A stretch of DNA of 64,000 nucleotides from Planctopirus ephydatiae (GCF_007752345.1 NZ_CP036299.1:558001-622000); one strand, 5' to 3'. Shown: positions 16,840 to 26,855, counted from the stretch's first letter. Program-made: numbers and translations. The notes: generated from the sequence alone by a model not told the origin.

Positions 16840-17703
16840 ATGGCCAGTATCGAAATTTCTGATCTGCATCGAACTCCCGGTGGCAGTAATGGCTTCAGGA
16901 AGCAATTGCAGGTGGCGACTCAGTGTGCACGAGAACTTATCGATGAACTCAACGGCAGTCGCAAAGCCGATATGCTCGCCTCGGGTGCCATTCATGGCCT
17001 GGCTCTACTGGCGAAGGAAGCTTCACGTCGTAGTCTGCCCGTTTCAGAGAAGGAGGTGGACTACTGGAAGGAGGTATTTTTCAAGTGGTTTGAGTCCGTC
17101 AAACGTCACTTTGCCGAGCCCGTGCGGGACGAGTTCAGAAGTAAGGCGGAAGCGGACTTTGCCTTAATTCGTGAGAAGGCAGATATCCTGTCAGAGACTC
17201 CCTGGGAACAACTCCGCACGCGCTATGTGCATCCCGTTCGGTTTCCAACTCGAGAGGCTTTCGATCTCGCGTGTGATCGAGCGAAGGCGAAGCACCCCGT
17301 TAACCTCGGCATAGCCCTCGATAAGTATCTGGCGGCCTGTGTGCAACGTCTCCTGGAGGCTGACGATGTGGATCAGCCACTCGTCGTCAAGGTCAAAGAA
17401 AAGCCACCGGAAGATCGTCCGGGAACTGTGGCTCCGCGCTTTATCACATTCGACGACGGAGTCCATTCAATCGTCGTTACGTCATTCGGTGGTTTGCCGC
17501 GTCCCGCGAACTCGGGATTGGGTCTGCAAAAAGCCGTTCAACAGCAGCTTCGCAAAACGGCACCAGGCTCGCTGAATGAGCTAGAGTTCGACTCGGAAAG
17601 TTCCATGTTCACAGTCCGGTCACGTTCGCTGGATTCCCTTGCTGCCGTTTCACAGGCGATCTTCTCGATAGCGGCAGCCGCCAAGGCAAACAGCTCTTCC
17701 TGA
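16840..17703 (+). CDS. Protein of unknown function
   Basis: A 287-residue soluble protein, not recognised. The first two-thirds are predicted helical and charged (KQLQVATQCARELIDELNG, WKEVFFKWFESVKRHFAEP). A short beta-rich part follows (HSIVVTSFGGLPRP), then an Ala/Ser-rich end (AVSQAIFSIAAAAKANSSS). The frame opens at ATG 16813, nine codons upstream; the ATG at 16840 is preferred because the extra residues are hydrophobic and not obviously part of the fold. No signal peptide. It is isolated, with more than 350 bp of non-coding sequence on either side. Confidence 0.65.
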   Translation: MASIEISDLHRTPGGSNGFRKQLQVATQCARELIDELNGSRKADMLASGAIHGLALLAKEASRRSLPVSEKEVDYWKEVFFKWFESVKRHFAEPVRDEFRSKAEADFALIREKADILSETPWEQLRTRYVHPVRFPTREAFDLACDRAKAKHPVNLGIALDKYLAACVQRLLEADDVDQPLVVKVKEKPPEDRPGTVAPRFITFDDGVHSIVVTSFGGLPRPANSGLGLQKAVQQQLRKTAPGSLNELEFDSESSMFTVRSRSLDSLAAVSQAIFSIAAAAKANSSS

Positions 17704-17859
17704 TGACAGACGATGTGCGAACGACAGGCCGATAAGACAGGCATCACGGATCGTGGATCTTTGAGATCAACGTTGTTCACTTGGCGAGATTAAAAATACT
17801 GACGAGGGCAATATCGCGAGGAACCCTTCTATTCAACCCATGAGCATTTCAAGCCACCC

Positions 17860-17913
17860 CTACGGCACAAAGGTAAATTCTAAGCTGTTGAGCAAGACAT
17901 CCGCGAAATCGCC
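17860..17913 (-). pseudogene. Remnant of the 3' end of a PSD1 (DUF1553) gene
   Basis: On the minus strand 17 codons plus TAG read GDFADVLLNSLEFTFVP, the typical C-terminus of PSD1/DUF1553 proteins. The DNA from 17855 to 17903 matches the 3' end of the intact PSD1 gene at 21064-21111 with only about two to three mismatches, and similarity fades a few tens of bases beyond. The rest of the gene is absent. The gap 17704-18066 otherwise shows no convincing gene. Confidence 0.6.
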
Positions 17914-18066
17914 CCGACTTCGGGATGCTGATCATGCGCATGATGGCCAATGAGCCCCCAGTAGACGCTATGGCCCGACAATATCCTGATTCCCGGCACC
18001 GAGGAAGCCGTCATGGGGCCTTGTCTCCCCAAAGGTTACTACACCACTTAAGAGGAGTTTGAGTCG

Positions 18067-18711
18067 ATGGCAGATCAAGTCACCATGACCACTGGGCAGG
18101 GCAAGACCATGACCCTCACGATGCAGATACTGCCAAAGTCACGCGGCTATCAGTATTGCGAGCTGCTCTTCGACTACGGAGAGAAGGGCCTCGATATCTA
18201 CAGCACGTCCCCGCTGGCCCCGGCCCGAATCGACTGGTGGGACAAACTGGATCTTGAAGCCCTTGCCAGGGAATTTGGTGCCAAATCAGTGCACAAGAAC
18301 GGACCACAGTGGTGGTCAATGGACGAAGTGGGAGTGATGGCATCCCCCCCCGTGAAAGTTGCCGGCGTCGACATGGTCTTCGGCGCCCATCTCCCGCCCG
18401 GTACGGTGGGCATACCAAAGTACAAGGTGTTCAACCCGGCCAAGACGCAGACTCTCCTGTGGAAAGCTGGCGAGCCCGTGTATCAACTCGTAGACCCAGA
18501 CGGGCATGTCTACGTTCTGCAAGGGCATAAAGTGCCAGAACAATTACTTGCCACTCTGGCTGAACGCTTGAAGCAATTGCCAGCCGGATGGGCGTATCGA
18601 GTGAACGTCCTCACCGAAGACCTCTCGATGAAACTGTCGCCCCAAACGCCGATCCCCTCCGTGCAGGATGAATTCGACCAGATCTACATCCGGATTCCGG
18701 AAGCAAAATAA
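18067..18711 (+). CDS. Protein of unknown function
   Basis: A 214-residue soluble protein without signal peptide, not recognised. It starts MADQVTMTTGQGKTMTL, has a Trp-rich centre (ARIDWWDKLDLEALAREFG, GPQWWSMDEVG), then YKVFNPAKTQTLLWKAGEPV and a segment DGHVYVLQGHKVPEQLL. The pattern suggests a single alpha/beta domain; 'PDGHVYVLQG' looks like a beta hairpin. AAGAGGAGTTTGAGTCG gives a strong ribosome site for the ATG at 18067. It lies between the PSD1 remnant and the beta-helix gene, in a patchy region. Confidence 0.75.
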   Translation: MADQVTMTTGQGKTMTLTMQILPKSRGYQYCELLFDYGEKGLDIYSTSPLAPARIDWWDKLDLEALAREFGAKSVHKNGPQWWSMDEVGVMASPPVKVAGVDMVFGAHLPPGTVGIPKYKVFNPAKTQTLLWKAGEPVYQLVDPDGHVYVLQGHKVPEQLLATLAERLKQLPAGWAYRVNVLTEDLSMKLSPQTPIPSVQDEFDQIYIRIPEAK

Positions 18712-18971
18712 ATCGCCTGGTGACCCGTGCTGGTTTCACCTCAATCGGCCTCGACCATAATGCCACCACAGGTTGACGAGGATCAAAATGGGCTTGTTGA
18801 GGGTGATCACGGTCTTGGCTTATCGACCATCTTGCAATGTTTATTGAAGTGAGTGAAAGTACTTTGGTTCGCCCGGCATCTGCCTCTTGAGCTTTCAGCA
18901 CACAATTCGCCAGCAGTCGTGGTAACTGGTGCCATGCAGGCGAAAAGCATATCGATCGGATGGTGTTGGTC

Positions 18972-20369
18972 ATGAGACGATTTCACTCATGTCTACTGGT
19001 TTTTTCGTTCTGGTTGTTTGCCGTGGCGGTACACGCCAACGAGCCAATCCAAACAACGGAAGACCTCATCGCAGCGGTGAAGGCCGCAAAAGAGGGTGAC
19101 ACAATTGAACTTGCTTCAGGAACGTTTGAGATAGACGCCACACTCGAACTGAATAGTGGGTTAACGCTCAAGGGGGCAGGGATCGACAAGACCACTCTGA
19201 CCTGTGGGAAGACGTGGAAGCCGTCTACAAAAACCCTGCCTGACCCTGAAATGAAACTGGAGGGGCTTGATACTGATGCTTACCTGATTCGCGTCAAGCG
19301 GGATACGTCCGGCGTGACCATTTCGGACATGACACTGCAAGCACCGCGCCTGCACGGTGCCATATTCAGCTGGTTCCACACCGATCTCCACCTGCACCAA
19401 CTGCGTGTTAAGGAGACCATGTGGTGCGGAATCCGCACGTTCGGAATGAAGGGGGGAAAGATCCACGACTGCGAGTTCGTGGATGCCGGTGGGCGTTGGT
19501 CGGATGGCCATCCGGGCGTGAATGGCGGCATCACCGGCGGAGGTATCTTTGCCGTTTGGATGAGTGAGTGTCAGATCTTCAACAATCGCTTCATGCGTAC
19601 CCGCATGTCAAAGGAACATGAGTTCTATGGTATTAAAGTGCGGCAGAGCAAGAGGTGCCGGGTGCATCATAACACCATAAATGTGAACTTCTCGATGGAG
19701 TTTCCGTTCGAGAACGACGAGGACAACGAACTCGATCACAACGTCTGCTACGGAACTGTCTCGATTCCCAAGTACGCGGGTGGGCCCTTGCCTAAAAGTG
19801 GCAAAACCTTTCATATCCATCACAACTACTTCAAGGACAGTTATAGCATCGAGTTCGTGCGGAACGGCGTGGAGATTGACCACAACCTGTTCGACTTTGA
19901 CCCTGAAGCCGACCACGGCAATCTGATTTCGGGATTCGGAAACGCCGATGCCCAAGGGCCGGCGGTATTCCACAACAATCTGGTAAGCAATCCAGGCCGC
20001 GGGGTTATCTGGATCAAAGAGGTGTTCAACAATCTTGAGGTACGGAACAACCACATTCTCACCCGCACCACGATCACACCGCGGAAGGAAGGGTTGTTCG
20101 GTTTCAACTCGAAGTGTGACTTCAAGACGATCACCATTAAGGACAACCTGATCGAGTGTGTGGGCGAACCCCGCCCATTGCTGCGGTGCAAAGAGAGTTA
20201 CGACGCGGTGGTCGAAAACAACAAGCTGGTGAACGTTAGCGACACCAACAAACTGACGAACCCGAAGACTGGCCGGGTGGTGGGACTGGAACTGCCGCTC
20301 AAGTTTGAGTGTGGAGTGAAGGGCGAATACTCCGTGGACGGGTGGAAAGTACTGCGAACGACGAGATAA
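18972..20369 (+). CDS. Secreted right-handed parallel beta-helix protein (NosD/pectate-lyase-like fold)
   Basis: About 465 residues with a signal peptide (MRRFHSCLLVFSFWLFAVAVHA). The first domain has the usual beta-helix entry TTEDLIAAVKAAKEGDTIEL and LTLKGAGIDKTTL. Repeated short strands with Asn/His turns follow: IHDCEFVDAGG, CQIFNNRFMRTRM, CRVHHNTINVNF, FHIHHNYFKD, VEIDHNLFDFDPE, VFHNNLVSNPG, LEVRNNHILTR and ITIKDNLIECVG. Such proteins bind or cleave polysaccharides; no catalytic residues can be assigned. The frame opens at ATG 18960, but ATG 18972 gives a standard signal peptide. The 260 bp before it hold nothing recognisable. Confidence 0.85.
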   Translation: MRRFHSCLLVFSFWLFAVAVHANEPIQTTEDLIAAVKAAKEGDTIELASGTFEIDATLELNSGLTLKGAGIDKTTLTCGKTWKPSTKTLPDPEMKLEGLDTDAYLIRVKRDTSGVTISDMTLQAPRLHGAIFSWFHTDLHLHQLRVKETMWCGIRTFGMKGGKIHDCEFVDAGGRWSDGHPGVNGGITGGGIFAVWMSECQIFNNRFMRTRMSKEHEFYGIKVRQSKRCRVHHNTINVNFSMEFPFENDEDNELDHNVCYGTVSIPKYAGGPLPKSGKTFHIHHNYFKDSYSIEFVRNGVEIDHNLFDFDPEADHGNLISGFGNADAQGPAVFHNNLVSNPGRGVIWIKEVFNNLEVRNNHILTRTTITPRKEGLFGFNSKCDFKTITIKDNLIECVGEPRPLLRCKESYDAVVENNKLVNVSDTNKLTNPKTGRVVGLELPLKFECGVKGEYSVDGWKVLRTTR

Positions 20370-21068
20370 GCCATGTAATTGCCCACAGTGACTTATTGAG
20401 CGCACATTGTTGAGATACTGCTATGGTTGAATTTTCCGAGTATGGAGGCTCCGGCTTGGCAGGCTTTAGTTGCTCGCAAGGCGCTCTCTCGCGAGGACAC
20501 GGCATTGCGTTTCAAGGGGGATCTCACAGAGTTACGGGGATACTGCGACTGGAGGACAATGGGATTGGTGAAGGAACATGCGGCTCGTCTTGGAATTTTG
20601 TGCACCTTCGACGGTTCCGAATTGTGTGAGCGACAGTGTGTTTCCGCAGGCCATCGGAAGTGGGCGTTTTCCGTCGGCTTAGTTTTTTTGTAGCTTGAAG
20701 GTGGTACATACCGCTGCGCAGCATGACTCCTCAAGGAGTAGAAATGCGGGCTCACTCGAAGGTCGCGAAGAGTGGAATGGAGGTGTTGGTGAGCCGAAGG
20801 CAAACGAGGCGATTGATATTGGGTATTTGGTCAGAAGTGGAGGTTTACTCAGAGCCGCAAGGCACGTAAGCGTAGTTCACCACTGAAGACACTCACCGCA
20901 AACGCCACCGCCCTGACTCATATCAGTGTCGTCAGCTTTCGAAATAAAGGGTGACAGTCAGCGGCAGAGAATGAATGCTCTCACTTAAGCAATATACTGA
21001 ATAGAGAATGATGATGTATATTGTTTTATATATGAATAAGTAAATAGCTATAAAAAGTTGCACCACCC
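20370..21068. other. 699-bp gap without a supported gene
   Basis: Short open frames on both strands (e.g. 20427-20693) begin at rare start codons and lack protein-like composition or a ribosome site. The last ~70 bp before the PSD1 stop are very AT-rich. The gap lies downstream of both flanking convergent genes; no clear hairpin terminator is seen. Confidence 0.5.
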
Positions 21069-24000
21069 CTACGGCACAAAGGTAAATTCTTTGCTGTTGA
21101 GCAAGACATGCGCGAGGTCGCGCCAGGCGGGGGATGGGTCGTTGGCGCCGTATTCTTTGGACTGTTCATCGACGAATTCGAGTGCCTCGCGAGATTCATC
21201 TGAGCTGGGAGGGCGACCATAAGCGGCGAGCCACAAGGCTTCGACCCGTGAGGCGGGCTCTAATATCTTCGTCTGCTGGGCCGCTCGATCGGCTTCAGCA
21301 AGAATCAAAGGATTATTGAGCAGCACAAGTGCCTGAGCAGGGACATTACTGGTCGACCGTCTTCCCATGGTGGTGAATGGTGTGGGGAAGTCGAAGGCCA
21401 GAAAGACCGGGTTCAAAAAGTTTCGCCGCACACTCAGGTACAGACTTCGCCGACCATCGCCATCAAGTGGGCCAGATTGCCCCGGACGCCCCCGACCTTC
21501 CATAAAGGGAGTCAAATGAAGCGGAATGGGTGGGCCGTACATCGTCCTGTTGAGGCGGCCTGAAAAAGCCAGGATCGAATCTCGCACAGCTTCCGCTTCG
21601 AGTCGGCGGGGGTTCATCCGATGCAGCAGAATGTTCTGTGGATCTTTCGCGTCGATTTCACTGGCTGCCAGATCGCTCGATTGCTGCCATGTGGCCGAAT
21701 TCAGAATCAGGCGATGGAGATGCTTAAGTGACCAGCCGGAGTCAATCAATTCAATCGCCAGCCAATCGAGGAGTTCAGGATGCGAAGGGGGTTGCCCCAT
21801 CTTGCCAAAGTCATCCGGCGTCGGAACCAATCCTCGCCCGAAGTGGTAATGCCACAGTCGATTCACGATGACGCGCGCCACAAGTGGGTTTTCCGGGCTG
21901 ACCAGATTCTCGACGAGTTCGAGACGCCCACTCCCTTTTTCAGGTGCTTTGATCTTCAACCCACCCAGCACTTCCAGCGGTCGACGTGGCTCAACGGGGC
22001 CAGGCTTCTTGTGATTTCCCCGCAGCAAGACATGATCATCTTCCGCGGTACCATCGGCCATAGCGAGAACAAACTCTGGCTCGGGAAGTTGACCCATAGC
22101 TGCCTGCCAGCGGGCCTGCTGCTGCTCGACTTGCTGCCGCTTCGACTTCCAGGCAGATCCTTCAGGAAAGAGTTGCTCATCCTGGACGCCCGCCTGCCAG
22201 AGATCGCGCAGAGCCTGCGTGAATGAGCTCGAAGGAAACTCCTTTTTCTCTTGACCACCACCACTTTGCCACCATGCCGCATATCGGGCGGCCAATTGCT
22301 CGGGTTCGACAATGGCTGGATCGTTGAGCCATTCCAAGAGGGCTGGGGGAACTTCGTCAACCGCCCGCGGGCCATCCGTCACTCGGACCTCATCAACAGC
22401 GATCCAGCCATCGGCCGCCTCATCGACAATCTCGAGATAGACCCTGCTCCCCATCGCCCGGGAAAGATCCAATCGAAACCACCGCCATTCACCGTCGTTG
22501 GGAACATTCAAGGTGAACGATCCATAGAGCGGATCTTTAATGAGTTGAAAACCATCCATAATGACATGGACTTGCCCATTCTTGATCTGCCTTCCGGGTT
22601 GTGGCGGCCCGCCCAGTCGGGCAACTCGAAGATCCAGATAACGATGCTTAAGTTCAAAAGTGGGTGAACTGAGTGACCCGATCAGCTTTCTTGAGACATC
22701 CCCGGAGTGAGCTGTCCCTGCTTCCTGAAGCGAAACTTCACCTTCACCGGGCCGCCCGTCATCAATCAGGAGTGAGTTTTCATTCAACGAAAACGCTGCT
22801 CCGGTTTTGATCCAGTCGTTGTAAGTTCCCGGCTCAAAATTGTTGAGAATCGTGGCGGCTTGGCGAGCCGCCACAGCCTGCTGCTGCTGAATTTCCAGCG
22901 CACGGGCCATGTTCTGTTTTTTGGCGGCAAACTCGTCTTTGTTCGCAAGAGATCCCAGCTGCAGCCAGGGCGAGAGCCAGTCGGTCGGATGGGCCGTAAT
23001 CCGCTTCTGATACCTGTTCGTTATCGCGCTCAACCACCTGGCAGGCTGATTGAACAATTCCGGCTGAATCTCCAGGATCGCTTTCCATCGTCCATCATGA
23101 TGCCGGGCGGCATCAGTGATCATCGCCTCATAGGTGCTTAAGGGAACTCGATTGACCACATCCCGCCGGCTGCTCTGCAGATACCCCGCGAGTGCGTAGT
23201 AATCGCGAATCCGAATCGGGTCAAACTTGTGATCATGGCAGCGTGCACAGGCCACCGTCATTCCCAGGAATGTCTTGCTGAAGACATCGAGTTGATTGTC
23301 GACTGTATCGCACTCTTCCGAACGGATATCGACCGGCGAATGCTTGCCTTGAGACAACCACCAGAACGCCGTTCCGCAGATCGATTCATTCAAACCAGTG
23401 GCCGGATCAAGGCGCGGCTGGGGGAGCAGGTCTCCCGCGACGTGTTCAGCGACAAACTGGTTGTAAGGGACATCGGCATTGAAGGCTCGAATCAGATAAT
23501 CACGGTAAGGCCAGGCATACGGGATCTCGTAGTCGAACTCGTGGCCATGCGTCTCGGCATAGCGTGTCAGATCCATCCAGTGCCGGGCAAAGCGTTCGCC
23601 GTAGTGAGGTGAATTCAGATAATGATTCACCCAATGCTGCCACGCATCCGGGCGAACGTCGGCCTGGAACTCGGCGATTTCCTGGGCAGTGGGTGGCAGC
23701 CCTGTGAGATCAATTGCCAATCTCCTCAAACGAGCCAGAGGTGCAGCCTGAGGAGCATGTGGCAACTGGGCCGATTCCAACTTGGAAAGCACAAACTGAT
23801 CGATGGGATTGCGAGCCCAGCCAGCCTCTTGAACATGGGGGACTTCAGGTCTGGTGAACGGCTGGAACGACCAGTGCTTCGCCCGCTCTTCAAAATTGAA
23901 CTCGGCTGCCGTGCCTTTCTCGGCGGGAGCATCACCTGCGGGCCATGGCATTCCCAGCTCTACCCAGCGAGAAAGATCGGCAATAGCCTCTGCAGGGAGC

Positions 24001-24401
24001 TTCCCTTTGGGAGGCATCTGATAACCATCAGCTTCATACTGAATGGCCTCGATGAGCAGACTTTCTTTCGGCTTTTGAGCAACGGCGGAAGCCCCCGATT
24101 CGCCGCCGCGCAAGATCGCGTCGCGAGAATCGAGTCTCAAGCCAGCTTTCTGCTGGCTGGCTCCATGGCAACTCTGGCAGTTCTCGACCAGGATGGGCCG
24201 GATCTTCTTTTCGAAAAACTCGATCTGCTCTGGCGGAAAAGTGGGTGCCTCGTCAGCACTTGTCGCCGGGCTGCCATAGAGCCATGCGAGCGACACGCCG
24301 AAAACCATTAATGACTTGAAACACCAGGCGAATTGACAGGTGGCGGGAAGAGGCTGGGGCATGTCACATCTCAGCAGCAGTGGAGGCTCGGCAGGAATCA
24401 T
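21069..24401 (-). CDS. PSD1 and planctomycete cytochrome-c domain protein (DUF1549/DUF1553)
   Basis: An 1110-residue exported protein typical of planctomycetes. After a signal segment (about 27-48) comes a cytochrome-c-like domain with FFEKKIRPILVENCQSCHG (heme site CxxCH, Cys75/Cys78/His79) and GLRLDSRDAILRGGESG. The DUF1549 domain follows (about 200-405, NPIDQFVLSKLE, RRLAIDLTGLPPTAQE, ACARCHDHKFDPI with a second CxxCH), then a beta-rich insert with DGWIAVDEVRV, then DUF1553 (about 830-1095, ARVIVNRLWHYHFGRGLV, NPRRLEAEAVRDSILA, HVLLNSKEFTFVP). The family is thought to act in polymer breakdown but its reaction is unknown. ATG 24401 or 24362 may be the start. A remnant of a second copy's 3' end lies at 17860-17913. 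Confidence 0.95.
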   Translation of the reverse strand: MIPAEPPLLLRCDMPQPLPATCQFAWCFKSLMVFGVSLAWLYGSPATSADEAPTFPPEQIEFFEKKIRPILVENCQSCHGASQQKAGLRLDSRDAILRGGESGASAVAQKPKESLLIEAIQYEADGYQMPPKGKLPAEAIADLSRWVELGMPWPAGDAPAEKGTAAEFNFEERAKHWSFQPFTRPEVPHVQEAGWARNPIDQFVLSKLESAQLPHAPQAAPLARLRRLAIDLTGLPPTAQEIAEFQADVRPDAWQHWVNHYLNSPHYGERFARHWMDLTRYAETHGHEFDYEIPYAWPYRDYLIRAFNADVPYNQFVAEHVAGDLLPQPRLDPATGLNESICGTAFWWLSQGKHSPVDIRSEECDTVDNQLDVFSKTFLGMTVACARCHDHKFDPIRIRDYYALAGYLQSSRRDVVNRVPLSTYEAMITDAARHHDGRWKAILEIQPELFNQPARWLSAITNRYQKRITAHPTDWLSPWLQLGSLANKDEFAAKKQNMARALEIQQQQAVAARQAATILNNFEPGTYNDWIKTGAAFSLNENSLLIDDGRPGEGEVSLQEAGTAHSGDVSRKLIGSLSSPTFELKHRYLDLRVARLGGPPQPGRQIKNGQVHVIMDGFQLIKDPLYGSFTLNVPNDGEWRWFRLDLSRAMGSRVYLEIVDEAADGWIAVDEVRVTDGPRAVDEVPPALLEWLNDPAIVEPEQLAARYAAWWQSGGGQEKKEFPSSSFTQALRDLWQAGVQDEQLFPEGSAWKSKRQQVEQQQARWQAAMGQLPEPEFVLAMADGTAEDDHVLLRGNHKKPGPVEPRRPLEVLGGLKIKAPEKGSGRLELVENLVSPENPLVARVIVNRLWHYHFGRGLVPTPDDFGKMGQPPSHPELLDWLAIELIDSGWSLKHLHRLILNSATWQQSSDLAASEIDAKDPQNILLHRMNPRRLEAEAVRDSILAFSGRLNRTMYGPPIPLHLTPFMEGRGRPGQSGPLDGDGRRSLYLSVRRNFLNPVFLAFDFPTPFTTMGRRSTSNVPAQALVLLNNPLILAEADRAAQQTKILEPASRVEALWLAAYGRPPSSDESREALEFVDEQSKEYGANDPSPAWRDLAHVLLNSKEFTFVP

Positions 24402-24483
24402 TTGTCATACGCCACAAAGCCCTTCGATGCAATGAAAATCCAATCCACTCGGCGGCCTGATCAGGACAACAGTCAGCGATTCA

Positions 24484-26274
24484 TCAATCCTCATCGCGGA
24501 CGCTGAACTCGAGTTTCCACTTTCCTTCGCTGCGTGTGCTGACGCACCAGAGTTCCAACACACCGAGTTCGGTGATCTTCGAGTGGAACTTGACGGGGAC
24601 ATAATGTTCCTCGGCCGAATCTCCGGCCGAAAGCATCGTTTCGAGAGAGTCGGTTTCTGAAAGATCATCGGGCGACCAGGCTGTCAGTCGACTTCCCGCA
24701 CGATCATCCTTGCGGACCGATGAACTGAAGAAGCGAAACTGTGCGGGCTGACCCACAATCAAGCCAATCGCGTCGGAAGGGACATCCACCTCTGTCCCCT
24801 CTTCCATCCCGAACGGCACAACACATAACGCGCGCAACGGCCGGGGAGCACCGGGAACAGCCAGCCCTGCGGTTTCAATTCCCACATAGTACGAGCGAGC
24901 TGTCCCACCACGAATGCGAACCCCGCCATGCTGCTTGGCCCAGCCGTAATAGGCGGCACCGCGAGCGACGGCATGATCAAGATCTGGTTCCCCTGCCAAC
25001 AGTTTTACCGGGGTGGCGGGATACCAGCTTCCGAGAACCTGCGCCAATCGCTGAGCCAGCGCAGGAGCTTTGAAGACACCACCATTCAGCAGCAGATGAG
25101 TAGGCCCCGTCGAAACACCGGCAGCATGTGTCGCCAGGAAAGCCGCCACATGGCGGGTAATGCCGGTATCGGTTTCATAGGGCAATCCCAGTTCCTGAAA
25201 ACCCGATTGCCGACGTTTTTGCGGCAGACTATCCAGCGAACATTCCGGGAAGAACCCATCCGTCAACAGTTGTGCCACAGCCGCTCGATCAACCTCAACA
25301 CTCACGGCACCGCCAATCAGCTTGCTGCCCCGTCCTTTGATCGAGATGGTGTGCGTTTTGGGGCCATCAGGGGCCAGCAGCACTTCTTTAGCCTGCCGGC
25401 AAGTATGCCAGAGCGAAATCGATTGCCACGGATCGAGTTGGACCCCCTTGGCCTGAAACAATTCCGCGACATGAAAGGCGAGTGCCAGATCCATGTTATC
25501 GCCGCCGACCAGCAGGTGATTTCCGACAGCCATGCGCTGGAGGATGAGTTCACCCTCTTCTTCGAGCATCTGCACAATGGTGAGGTCTGTGGTACCGCCA
25601 CCCACATCGCACACGAGAAGTGTTTCCCCCACCTTGAGTTGCTTGCGCCATTTCTCTCCCTGACTCGTGAGCCAGGCATAGACGGCAGCCTGTGGTTCTT
25701 CGAGAAGAATCAGCGAATCGGGTAAACCCGCAGCAAAAGCCGCTTCACGAGTCAACTCTCGAGCACTGGCATCAAACGAAGCGGGGACAGTCAGCACGAC
25801 CAGTTGTTCGCTGATCGGCGCATCGGGAAACGCCTGCTTCCAGGCACTCACGAGATGCTCAAGGTATCTGCGGGAAGCGGTGACCGGCGAAATCTTCGTG
25901 ACGATCCCCGTCGCGCTCTCTTCACTGCCGACCGGCAACAGGGCTTGATGGCGATCCACCTTGCTATGTCCCAGCCAGCTTTTGGCCGCCATGACCGTTC
26001 GCTCGGGGTAATCGGCCGACTGCCGGCGAGCCAGTTCGCCCACACTGAAATCACGATCTTTACTCCAGGGAACATCGAGCGAACCGGGAGCATCATGTGG
26101 CCCCGCACAGTACAGAAACGACGGCAGTGAAGTGCGTGCTTCGGTTGTCTGAGGCGCGACGAGTTGTGGAATCGGCAGCAGCCCGACATCTGGCTTTTCA
26201 TCACTCAGACGAACGTAGGAAACCACACTGTTGGTTGTTCCCAGATCAATGCCGACGGCAAATTGATGTGCCAT
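24484..26274 (-). CDS. Hsp70/DnaK-like ATPase-domain protein, atypical
   Basis: A 596-residue protein with the Hsp70/actin nucleotide-binding motifs: FAVGIDLGTTNSVVSY (phosphate 1), AAKSWLGH, LTVPASFDASARELT, LILLEEPQAAVYAWL, LLVCDVGGGTTDLTIV (phosphate 2) and HLLLNGGVFKAPALAQRL (adenosine region). The C-terminal part (about 470-596) is short and beta-like and does not resemble the DnaK substrate lid. It is therefore one of the divergent Hsp70-family proteins whose clients are unknown, not the housekeeping DnaK. Cytoplasmic; no grpE or dnaJ nearby. It lies 82 bp upstream of the PSD1 gene on the same strand. Confidence 0.9.
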   Translation of the reverse strand: MAHQFAVGIDLGTTNSVVSYVRLSDEKPDVGLLPIPQLVAPQTTEARTSLPSFLYCAGPHDAPGSLDVPWSKDRDFSVGELARRQSADYPERTVMAAKSWLGHSKVDRHQALLPVGSEESATGIVTKISPVTASRRYLEHLVSAWKQAFPDAPISEQLVVLTVPASFDASARELTREAAFAAGLPDSLILLEEPQAAVYAWLTSQGEKWRKQLKVGETLLVCDVGGGTTDLTIVQMLEEEGELILQRMAVGNHLLVGGDNMDLALAFHVAELFQAKGVQLDPWQSISLWHTCRQAKEVLLAPDGPKTHTISIKGRGSKLIGGAVSVEVDRAAVAQLLTDGFFPECSLDSLPQKRRQSGFQELGLPYETDTGITRHVAAFLATHAAGVSTGPTHLLLNGGVFKAPALAQRLAQVLGSWYPATPVKLLAGEPDLDHAVARGAAYYGWAKQHGGVRIRGGTARSYYVGIETAGLAVPGAPRPLRALCVVPFGMEEGTEVDVPSDAIGLIVGQPAQFRFFSSSVRKDDRAGSRLTAWSPDDLSETDSLETMLSAGDSAEEHYVPVKFHSKITELGVLELWCVSTRSEGKWKLEFSVRDED

Positions 26275-26363
26275 TGAAATCCGTTTCCTCGAAAAGATAT
26301 CTCATGGATCGTCGAGCCGAAGTCCCGTCTCGCTGATCCGTCAATTGCTGATGCTGGTTAGCG

Positions 26364-26855
26364 TCAGATGCGGATGGGTTTGCCCAGTTGACGACGAAGA
26401 GGCACAAACTGACCGGCATGCATCAGAGGATGACTGGCAATGAGCACCACAATCGATCCCACTGTAGAAAACATGGGAGGAAATCCAGGTGGCCCCGGAT
26501 GATCGAGATCTGCTTCTGTCATTGACAGAAAGAGTTTTCTGGCAGCCTCATTCACACGATCAAACAACGCGAAGTAATCTGCCTTGGCGAGATAAGCCGG
26601 AGTGACGCCGCTTTCGGTGGCTGCTTTGGAATAGGCTTTCGAAAAGCCCTCAGGGAGTTCCATACCACTCCCGGGTTTAAGGCCTTCCAGCATGTGATTG
26701 GCTGAGCTGATCAGATGTCCGAGTTGCCAGGCAGCACAATGACAACCCTGCCCCGCGGGCAATAGAAACTCTTCTTCGCTCAAATCATCCAGGTACGTTT
26801 TCAGTACCATGGAGCTCATATTCAGGCTCTCAACCGCGATCTGCATCGCCTGCAT
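26364..26855 (-). CDS. DinB-like four-helix-bundle protein
   Basis: A 163-residue protein with the DinB/YfiT pattern: helix 1 MQIAVESLNMSSMVLKTYLDDLS, then AAWQLGHLISSANHML with the first metal-ligand-type His, and IASHPLMHAGQFVPLRRQLGK with the C-terminal H-x3-H pair. DinB-fold proteins bind a metal and include thiol transferases and metal-dependent hydrolases; the exact reaction cannot be read here. ATG 26855 follows GGGAGAGAAATC, a good ribosome site. It lies 89 bp upstream of the Hsp70 gene on the same strand. Confidence 0.88.
   Translation of the reverse strand: MQAMQIAVESLNMSSMVLKTYLDDLSEEEFLLPAGQGCHCAAWQLGHLISSANHMLEGLKPGSGMELPEGFSKAYSKAATESGVTPAYLAKADYFALFDRVNEAARKLFLSMTEADLDHPGPPGFPPMFSTVGSIVVLIASHPLMHAGQFVPLRRQLGKPIRI

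Noticed and set aside
17920-18060. Protein-like plus-strand text ending GPCLPKGYYTT before the gene at 18067
   Set aside because: In-frame stop just upstream and no start; too short to separate from chance, so not called as a gene.
20427-20693. Plus-strand open frame of 88 codons in the gap before the PSD1 gene
   Set aside because: Starts at TTG without a ribosome site and has no recognisable motif; left as intergenic.
24484-26274. Housekeeping dnaK
   Set aside because: The ATPase motifs are present but the substrate-binding part is short and different, and no grpE/dnaJ is adjacent; called an atypical Hsp70.
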